Source: Ipomoea triloba (Eukaryota > Streptophyta > Magnoliopsida > Solanales > Convolvulaceae). Taken from it: a stretch of 64,000 nucleotides of DNA. A program made the translations under genes and the position numbers. The stretch spans positions 26,264,827 to 26,328,826 of the forward strand of contig NC_044919.1 of assembly GCF_003576645.1 (NCBI RefSeq). Direction: 5' to 3'. The notes under the pieces were generated by a model. That model was not told the origin of the DNA, made no database searches, and worked only from the letters and a program-made list of their open reading frames with translations. This document shows, piece after piece, positions 56,860-64,000 of this stretch. The first letter of the stretch is position 1; every line of letters starts with the position of its first letter.

Positions 56860-57420
56860 CTAGTTTTATACGCGCATTGCGCGAATGGGTTAATGTTCAA
56901 TGTTTATATTTAAATAAATATTTAAAAGTATATCAATGCAAGATTATATAGGAGAAGTTTATACATGGATAATTAAATGTCGAATTTTTTTATTTAAATA
57001 TCTAACTCAAAGTATATGAATCCAATATAATATAAAAAAATTCATTATAATTATTACTAAAATAAATGTTTGCAACCTTGTAAAATAGATAGTCTAAATA
57101 TTTGGTCTAAAAATGATAGTCTAAATAAATAATACTTTTAATTTGAATTTTTCTAAGTGTTCTTAATTTTCTTTTGAGTAACATTGTCATTGTCTTCATC
57201 TTTACTATTTGTTCTTTTCCTTTTTGTTGGTAGTGTGTTATTTGCAATTCGGTTATTGTTGGTAGCATAGATGATAACGCCATGCAATGAGATTATGATA
57301 TAGGAGCTATGGACTTTCCTTTAGGTGTTCTGCTTGGGGTTCATTTGGTTCAACCATTATTGTTGAATGAGTTATTGTCGATGAAGAAATCCCTAGTTTA
57401 AGAAAAAAGATTAAATAAAT
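56860..57420 (-). mobile_element. Helitron 3' portion with RPA-like tail
   Basis: The terminus at 56862-56890 reads CGCGCAATGCGCG, then TATAAAACTAGT, on minus. Further in, minus-strand codons at about 57140-57250 give LPTKRKRTNSKDEDNDNVTQ, a basic-acidic tail like that at 18.9 kb. The rest of the element is not recognisable. Confidence 0.5.
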
Positions 57421-58470
57421 TAATAAAATTTGAAAATTTAAAATATTAAGTATTCCAAAGATATTAAAAGGTAGTTTCTCGCTTCAATTTGCTGGGTAAT
57501 GGGTTATTTGAGTACTTTCATTGTCAACAAATCTCCCAAGTAGTTAATATAATTGTTTTCAAACTATTCTTTTTTTATTTTTTTCATGGTATTAAAGAAA
57601 TACATATGTATCATTTTTTGGTGTAACTACTAATTTATTTAATTCAATAAGAGTAAAATAAAGTGATTTCGCTTCAATTTGTTGGGTTATTATTTGAGTA
57701 CTCTCTTTGTCAACCAATCCCCAAGTAGTTAATATAATTAGCTTCAAATTATTTTAATTTTTTTTTTCATGATATTAATAAAATACTTGGTAACTAAATA
57801 TATAACATTATTTTGTACTATAACTTTGATATTTAATTACAAGATATTGTAAAAATAAGATAATGAACAATGTAATGAATATCAATTGATAAATTTGAAT
57901 GTAAAGAATATTTGCATGAGAGAAAATAAAGACAATATAACTAATGAAATTATTTCTCTTAATTAATTTAATTTTTTGATAATGAATAATTTTTTCAAAT
58001 AAAGGTATTGTAGACACATAATTCTAAATTAAAGAAATACATATATATCATTTTTTGTTGTAGCTACTAATTTATTTAATTTAATAAGAGTAAAATAGAG
58101 TGAGAAACTTAATTATGTCAAATTTGATTGAGATGAGGTTCGAACCTAAGACCTTTTTTATAGAAATTAATGGGTAAGTTAAAAGTTAACGGAATGTTAA
58201 CGGAGAAGAGAATATTTAACGGAAACTTAACGGATAATCATAAAAGTAAGGTCAAATTAGGTAATCTATATTAATAATATTAATCTGAATCATCTTAACT
58301 ATCTATTTGATTAAATAATTCATCTGAACTATCCATTTGATTAAATAATTTGACCGCCATTTTTTCTACCCATTTTAGGCTTAACTCTCTTTGGCTCTTA
58401 TTAGTATAGTAGATTTAGACAAAATTTTAAATATTTTTGATTTAGATATCCAATTTATAAAAATATTTTA

Positions 58471-58516
<46 letters not shown>

Positions 58517-58860
58517 GTATATTTTGACGTGATGTCGATTCGATACATTTCGGATAAATTTTTATATTAGTTCCCTTTTTACTAGCTTCAATATATTTTT
58601 AAACACAATATCTACTAATTGTGATGGACTTTTAAAATTTATGTATTTATTTATTTACAACTAGTTTAATTTGAAGATAATGCCAAAGAGTTTGAAAGTT
58701 TTTGGAGTCTTCCTACCTTCACCAATATAAATAGTGACATTCATTTATTTGGAGAAAGAAAATCTCAAAAATTCTATACCGAACCTCATTCGGAATCTTG
58801 CTAAAATGTCATTTTGAATATATGTCTGACATACCTATGTTCTTCATCGACTTGAGTCTA
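57421..58860. other. No gene seen; (ATT)n microsatellite
   Basis: AT-rich sequence. The block TTCGCTTCAATTTGNTGGGT with its neighbourhood occurs twice (about 57478 and 57667). An ATT repeat lies at 58471-58516. GACGTGATGTCGATTCGATA at about 58524 nearly repeats a block at 56045. Confidence 0.4.
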
Positions 58861-59007
58861 GAGACCATTCAATAAGGAATTAGGGCATTTCATAACATAC
58901 TCTAGTAAAGAGACCATTCAACAAGGAATTAGGACATTTCATAACATACTCTAGTAGAGAGACCATTCATCAAGGAATTAAGACATTTCATAACATACTC
59001 TACTAAA
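58861..59007. repeat. Three 49-bp tandem units
   Basis: Units start at 58861, 58910 and 58959, each with GAGACCATTCA, AAGGAATTA and CATTTCATAACATACTCTA. Confidence 0.85.
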
Positions 59008-59680
59008 GAATTAGAAGGCTTCTTATAATCAGAGATTGTAACTATTCATATTTGATACTCCGTATATAACTACTTGTTACTCATACTTGAAATTTTTAAT
59101 ACAAATTCAAGTTTTGTGTTTACAAAGGTCACATGTATTTTAATACACAATTTTAATTATTAAAAAATACAAACTAGAATAATTTGAAATATTAAAATTT
59201 AATCTTCATATTATTAACGTTTATCAACATAAATTAAAAGTGTCTTTACATATCAATTTATTCTTATCTTTATGAAACTGTTTAGTACAAATTAAATTTT
59301 ATACATACAAATCCAATTTTTACAATGCTATGTTACTATATTTTGCAATTAAATAATTAGACGAGCATTTGGTATAATGGTTGTGAATAGTCTTATTGAC
59401 GTGATAAATCATGGTTTCAAATATTATTGTAAGCAAGCATTTAGTTATTTATTTTGGACAAAGAGTTGGTATAATATGTTTGTGGTATAATTAATTAATT
59501 TTAAATATTAATAAAATAATATATAAATTTGATTGTTAATATTATATATATTATGCTTTGTGTGACGACGAATACATGGATTAAATTAAATAAAATCTTA
59601 TAATATAAAGATTTCGCAAGTAATTTGACCTAATCACATTATACACTACCTAAAAACATTTTCTATCTCTATGTCGTCAC
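59008..59680. other. No gene seen
   Basis: AT-rich without supportable features. Confidence 0.4.
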
Positions 59681-59857
59681 ATACCAAAGGCCTTGTGGTC
59701 AAGCGGCATGAAGTGATTCTCCCTAGTGGAAGGTCATAGGTTCGAGCCTCAGTGGGAGCAATGTTGACTTTGTTGGGCTTCAGTAGGTTGAGGAAGTATA
59801 TGGCCAGATACTACATACTACATGTAACAGGGTCTATAGTATTAAAAAAAAAAAAAA
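59681..59857 (+). mobile_element. Full-length tRNA-derived SINE with target duplication
   Basis: Box A-like TGGTCAAGCGGCATGA, box B GGTTCGAGCCTC, tail CCAGATACTACATAC, ending in a run of As. It is flanked by perfect copies of ATCTCTATGTCGTCAC (59665-59680 and 59857-59872; the first A of the second copy may belong to the A tail). This is the mark of LINE-driven insertion. The best reference copy for the other SINE pieces in the window. Confidence 0.85.
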
Positions 59858-59872
59858 TCTCTATGTCGTCAC

Positions 59873-60280
59873 GTCGTATTCTTAATTAACTATCTTTTCA
59901 CAATTCTAGTAGCCCTTCATATTCAGATCAATTCCCAACATTAATGGATGCAGCTTTCTTATTGTATATGGGTACTGCAAGTCCATATTGTTGTCTTTTT
60001 CGCAGTGACTAGAAGAAGTGGACAAGACAGCCTAACTTCTTTATTAAATGGTGCGATAACTTAAAAAATAATATCTTCACTCAAAACTTATATCTTAGTA
60101 TCACTTAGTATCATGAATCCAAATTAATCATGTTTTATCATTATGAATAATGTATTTTTTTTTTTTAATTCCACAAGTAGAATGGCAATTGATTTTGCAG
60201 GATGCAGGCATGGAGCTGCCCCACTCACCCCACCCCCACCCCCTAGAAATGTTTCATACACTAGATCAAAGGACAGTTCT
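59873..60280. other. No gene seen
   Basis: Overlapping frames around 60143-60350 run into the adjacent element and are not supported as genes. Confidence 0.4.
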
Positions 60281-60870
60281 TATATCGTTGACCGCGGTCC
60301 ACAATGCATTGTGGACCGTGGTCCCAAAACAATGTCGTTTCAGTAAGTGAAAGACGGAGCCCGTAATTGACACTGCAGTTTATTTCAAAAGATACCGCCT
60401 TACATTTGTTTTGATATTATCGAATGAAACTGTATTTATATCGAAATGTAACTGTAGTTGTGTTGAAATGTAACTGCAGTGTAATGAACTGATACTGAAT
60501 AACAGTTACTAAATAACAATTTCACATTGTGTTTTATATTACCGAATGAAACTGTAGTTATATCGAAATGTAACTGTAGTTGTGTTGAAATGTAACTGCA
60601 GTGTATATGAATTGATACTGAATAACAGTTTCATATTTGTGTTTTTATATTATCGAATGAAACTGTAGTTATATCAAAATGTAACTGTAGTTGTGTTGAA
60701 ATGTAAGTGCAGTTGTGTTGAAATGTAATTGAAGTTGTGTTAAAATGTAACTGCAGTGTATATGAACTGAAAGTGAATAACGCGAATTCATCCGTCTGTT
60801 TTCATTAATCAAAACGACGTCGTTTTGATTCGCGGTTCACAATGCATTGTGGACCACGGTCCACGATATA
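60281..60870. mobile_element. DNA element with palindromic TIRs and CTGCAGT tandem repeats
   Basis: Left end TATATCGTTGACCGCGGTCC and right end GGACCACGGTCCACGATATA are inverted over about 40 bp, each containing ACAATGCATTGTG, itself a palindrome. The interior holds three diverged units with GTTGTGTTGAAATGTAACTG and TGAACTGATACTGAATAACA. Related fragment at 24335-24575. Confidence 0.7.
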
Positions 60871-61374
60871 ATTTGCGATCAAAGGAAGCACTATTACTTA
60901 TGTGTATGCCTATATTCAACCAAAAATACCAAACTGTACTTTTTCCATTATATTAGCCAAGTCCTCATTGCCTATGTCCACTAGCGCAGCATTGAGTTTA
61001 TTTATTCAAGAAAATCCAATTCCATATCGCTGAAAATCATATACTTAATTATGTAACACTAGTATAAAATTTTCATAACCCTTCTCTTTTTGTTCTTTTT
61101 GTTCTCTTTTTGTTCTTTTCATCTAAAAGCTATACGAAAAAAATATATAAACAACTAAAATGTCTACAATAAACCAATTTTATATAATCATATTTCAAGA
61201 ACTACATATCATACCTTGAGTCCTTGACTTGAAACATAACATGAAACTATAGCTGAGAAATAGACAAAAATTTTTCTTATCTGATCACCATAAAAGATAC
61301 CGTAAGCCAGGAGTTTAATCATGGTCACTGTGCAGTTAAGAATACCTAAACCAGTGAGTATGCAGCAGCTAATC
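60871..61374. other. No gene seen
   Basis: A short TTTTTGTTCTTTTTGTTCTC repeat lies at about 61087-61117. No coding region. Confidence 0.4.
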
Positions 61375-61821
61375 CATTGATCTGTTCCCTGACGGGGATG
61401 GGGAATTACATCTCATCCTCGTCCCTGCGGGATATTTCGGGGACGGGATTTCCTTTCCCAATTGTTTTTTTTATTAAAAAAACTTTATACACTTCCTAAT
61501 TTTTTGTACACTATAAAATAATATTTTATTCTCTCAAAAAAAAAAAATAAAAATAAAATAATATTTTATTTAAAGTATATAATTAATTTATATATTTATA
61601 TATATAATTAGCCTAACATACAATCATTTAAAAATACAACTAGCGCAAATTACTTAAAACACATTAAACAATACTTAAAAGATTCAAATTGTTCAAATCT
61701 TAAGTCCTTAACCAAAATATCAAATATCCATACATAATAACTTTTAAAAAAATCAAAAGTCCAAATTCAATATCAGTACATATAAAAAAAAATAAAAAAA
61801 AAAAAATAAATAAATAAATAA

Positions 61822-61829
61822 ATAAATAA

Positions 61830-61874
<45 letters not shown>
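61822..61874. repeat. (AAAT)n-(TA)n microsatellite
   Basis: AAAT units pass into about 18 TA units directly before the CGCCTAGG element. Confidence 0.85.
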
Positions 61875-61877
<3 letters not shown>

Positions 61878-62275
61878 CATGGTTGCAGTAGGCGCTAGGC
61901 ACTAGTCAGGCGGTAGACTAGCGCCTAGCGTCTAAGCGGTCTAGGCAGTTCTAGGCGGCGGCTTGTAAAAATAAAATATTAATTCATGTGTGTGGGTGTA
62001 TGTCATATATTATATTATATATATATTATATATATGTCTCTTACTTATGTAAATAAATAAATTTAAATATATATAAATATAATAATAAAATTAACAAGGC
62101 CGACTCGCTCGAGTTAACTCGGCTAACTCTGCCGAGTTGGACGAGTTAACTCGGCCTAATCGGTCGCCAACTCGGCCGAGTTAGGCGCTAAGCAGCCTCC
62201 TAGGCGGACGCCTAGGGAGCAATTCGCCTCGGTCTAGGAGCGCCTAGCGCCTAGGCGGGGATTTTTGCAACAGTG
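61875..62275. mobile_element. 'CGCCTAGG' element, most complete copy
   Basis: Ends GGTTGCAGTAGGCGCTAGGC and, reversed, GTTGCAAAAATCCCCGCC. Dense in CTAGGCG, GCGCCTAG and CCGAGTTAACTCG palindromic words. No coding region. Shorter fragments lie at 16850 and 44335. Confidence 0.6.
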
Positions 62276-62660
62276 ATATAAATGAGTTAATACCATCTCG
62301 GGTTCTTCAAGTATAGTGGTTTATTTTGTCACGTTTAATCTTAAACTTTCAAATTGACCACCGTAGTCCTTCGACTTTCAAATTGTTACCATTCGTGATC
62401 CAAGTTTAACTACTTATGGTCCTTTAACTATCATATTTTAATCGCACATGGTCCTTCCATGAAGACCACGACTACGACTGGTTAAATTTTTAAATTGTTA
62501 CCATCCGTGATCCAAGTTAACTACCCATGGTCTCCCCATTCCTGTCCTTATTCCCCAAAGAAATTTTCCGTTCCCACCCCCGTCGAAGTGGGGACTGAGT
62601 TTTCCCATCGGAATCAGATTGAATTGGCATCCGTACCTGATTTCTATGGGAACAACCCTC

Positions 62661-63511
62661 GAAGTGAAAAGTGTGAAAAATTCAAATCCTAGACATTGAT
62701 CTAGTAGATCTAACAGTTTAAAAATAAAGAAAAATAAATGAAAAACACGATGGCATTTTGTAATTAAGATTGTACATTTAGAAACATTTGAAAGTGCATT
62801 CGCGAATAACTGACAGTGCATTTTAAAATTGTTTTCCAAATACATTGTCAAAACGTTTCCAAATGCATGTACTGTCAAATATTTACAAATACACAATCGT
62901 AATTATTGAAATTCACTGCATTTCTTCACATTTTTAAATTAATTTTCAACATTTGATAATCTTAAATGGACGGAATAGATTTGTCTACACTTCTCACCTA
63001 AAGGAATTGTTCAAGATTTACCACCTAAAAGAGTTAATTATATGTACTCAAAAAGAGTTAATTGTATATTTTTTACGCGTCAAGATATTGAATTAGTTTC
63101 TTTTCCGTAGTTAAGTCGCTTAATTATTATCTTATGAACAGTTTAATAACATATTTGTTTCATACCAAAAAAATAAATAACAAAAAAAAAAAAAAAAAAG
63201 ACTTCAAGTTACTTTTTGTGACTGGAAGGTCATTTTAGAAAAATTCATGGACTAAAAGGAAAATATAAAATTTGAAAGGAACCCAACATGCAAATCGAAA
63301 ATCGAAATTTCAATATTTTTAATGGTAGGAAAATGTACAAACACCTTGCTGAATTATATGTTGTCATACATAAGAAGTCAATAATATATAGAGAAGAGAA
63401 ACAGAAAAAGAAAATGTAACCGAAAAGTTCAACAAAAGTATACATTCATAATTTCATGAACCATGAATGTTTCCCATCATTGCAAAAGAGGGCTCGTACT
63501 TTGAAAATATT
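62661..63511. other. No gene seen
   Basis: AT-rich sequence downstream of the small gene. Words such as ACATTTGAAAGTGCATT near 62780-62870 resemble a stretch at 53040-53200, suggesting another diffuse repeat. Confidence 0.4.
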
Positions 63512-63853
63512 CTACATTAGCCCCACACCATTCCCATCTTCTTCCTCCTCACCGCTGTACACAGATCCAATCACCAAAACCAACTGATCTTGTAAATACC
63601 GGTGCAAAAGCGGCTTCTCGTCGCATCGTCCCTCCTCGGAGCGGCGCAACCCATCTCCGTCGCGTCCATCGAAACCCTCCGGCGATCTCAACTTCCCTCG
63701 GCGGCGGCGACGGCGGCAGAAACGGAAGAAAAATTCGAGGGATAAAATTAAGGGGAACGTGGCGCAGAGCAGCGGGAGTAGAAGGGGAGAGCAGAAGAGG
63801 AGGAAGAGACAGCGACTGAGACGGCGGCGATTGAGCCAAGAAGTGAAGATCAT
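63512..63853 (-). CDS. Small putative membrane protein
   Basis: A 113-residue single-exon frame beginning MIFTSWLNRRRLSRCLFLLF. Residues 15-43 form one long hydrophobic segment, followed by six Arg (47-52), which predicts a single-pass membrane protein with the Arg side in the cytosol. The C-terminal half is charged, with EKPLLHRYLQDQLVLVIGSV and an acidic EEEED near the end. I do not recognise a named domain; function unknown. Local G+C content is well above the surroundings, as for plant coding exons, and the sequence upstream (63854-63960) is pyrimidine-rich on the minus strand, like a 5' leader. An overlapping minus frame at 63549-63839 is less likely, having a repeat-like Pro/Ser bias. 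It may be a first exon rather than a whole gene. Confidence 0.55.
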   Translation of the reverse strand: MIFTSWLNRRRLSRCLFLLFCSPLLLPLLCATFPLILSLEFFFRFCRRRRRRGKLRSPEGFDGRDGDGLRRSEEGRCDEKPLLHRYLQDQLVLVIGSVYSGEEEEDGNGVGLM

Positions 63854-64000
63854 CCCGAGGAAGTGAATCGGAGAGGAACAGATGGAGATGGAGGCGGAAG
63901 ACGGGGCGTCATCGTTGCGATCAGCGGGCGAGAGGAGCGGATTGAGGTTTGGGTTTGGGTTTGTTGGTAAAGCAGCATAGGCAGGGCCGCATGAGTGGTG

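Larger units (their letters stand above)
61375..62660. mobile_element. hAT-like 'GGGGAT' element, second copy, with nested element
   Basis: GGGATGGGGAATTACATCTC on the left and CGTCGAAGTGGGGACTGAG on the right correspond to the ends of 25203-25860. The core AATACAACTAGCGCAAATTAC is shared as well. It is larger than the first copy because a TA repeat and the CGCCTAGG element lie inside. Confidence 0.5.

Noticed and set aside
59685..59760. A genuine tRNA gene
   Set aside because: Box A- and B-like words exist, but no cloverleaf can be formed and the sequence continues into a SINE tail with target duplications.

Overview
This is nuclear DNA from a flowering plant, most likely a eudicot. The evidence is AT-rich intergenic sequence packed with plant transposons (Stowaway, Mutator-like, Helitron, tRNA-derived SINE, copia, gypsy and LINE pieces), a multi-exon gene with GT-AG introns, and plant-specific protein families. 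I cannot name the species. Only five loci look like genuine host genes: three intact berberine-bridge-enzyme-like (BBE-like) flavoenzyme genes (7242-8867, 34821-36443, 41903-43528), one five-exon bHLH transcription factor of the FBH1/bHLH80 type on the minus strand (48430-52015), and one small putative membrane protein on the minus strand near the right edge (63512-63853). A fourth BBE-like copy survives only as a broken 5' stub at 32657-32785.

Layout. 1-6.5 kb: dead Helitron, gypsy and RNase H fragments, then nested MITEs. 7.2-8.9 kb: BBE-like gene 1, with a TATA box. 9.3-32 kb: a transposon graveyard with foldback MULEs, MITEs, a pol-less copia element carrying a five-unit tandem repeat, microsatellites and SINEs. 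30.7-43.5 kb: the BBE-like array proper. The same roughly 2 kb upstream region is repeated in front of the pseudogene, gene 2 and gene 3. In gene 3 that region is split by 3.6 kb of large palindromes (37.49-41.64 kb), with the window's only ambiguous base (N, 39965) at their junction. 43.5-48.4 kb: hAT-like and other MITEs, a LINE ORF1 relic and SINEs. 48.4-52 kb: the bHLH gene. 52-63.5 kb: Helitron termini, MITEs, a full-length SINE with a perfect target duplication, and hAT-like elements.

How the genes relate. The three BBE-like proteins are intronless, secreted-type enzymes with both covalent FAD attachment sites. Their active-site residues match those known from monolignol-oxidising BBE-like enzymes. 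Gene 1 carries Val at the oxygen 'gatekeeper' position and the tandem pair carries Ile, so they may differ in oxidase versus dehydrogenase behaviour. Genes 2 and 3 share promoters as well as coding sequence and are recent duplicates. The bHLH gene has no obvious functional link to them. One SINE-like sequence is, however, present both in its last intron and upstream of every member of the 32-42 kb BBE array.

The most interesting signals are the palindrome pair upstream of BBE-like gene 3 (a potential small-RNA hairpin locus or an assembly artefact), the gatekeeper split, and the repeated nesting of younger elements into one MITE family.
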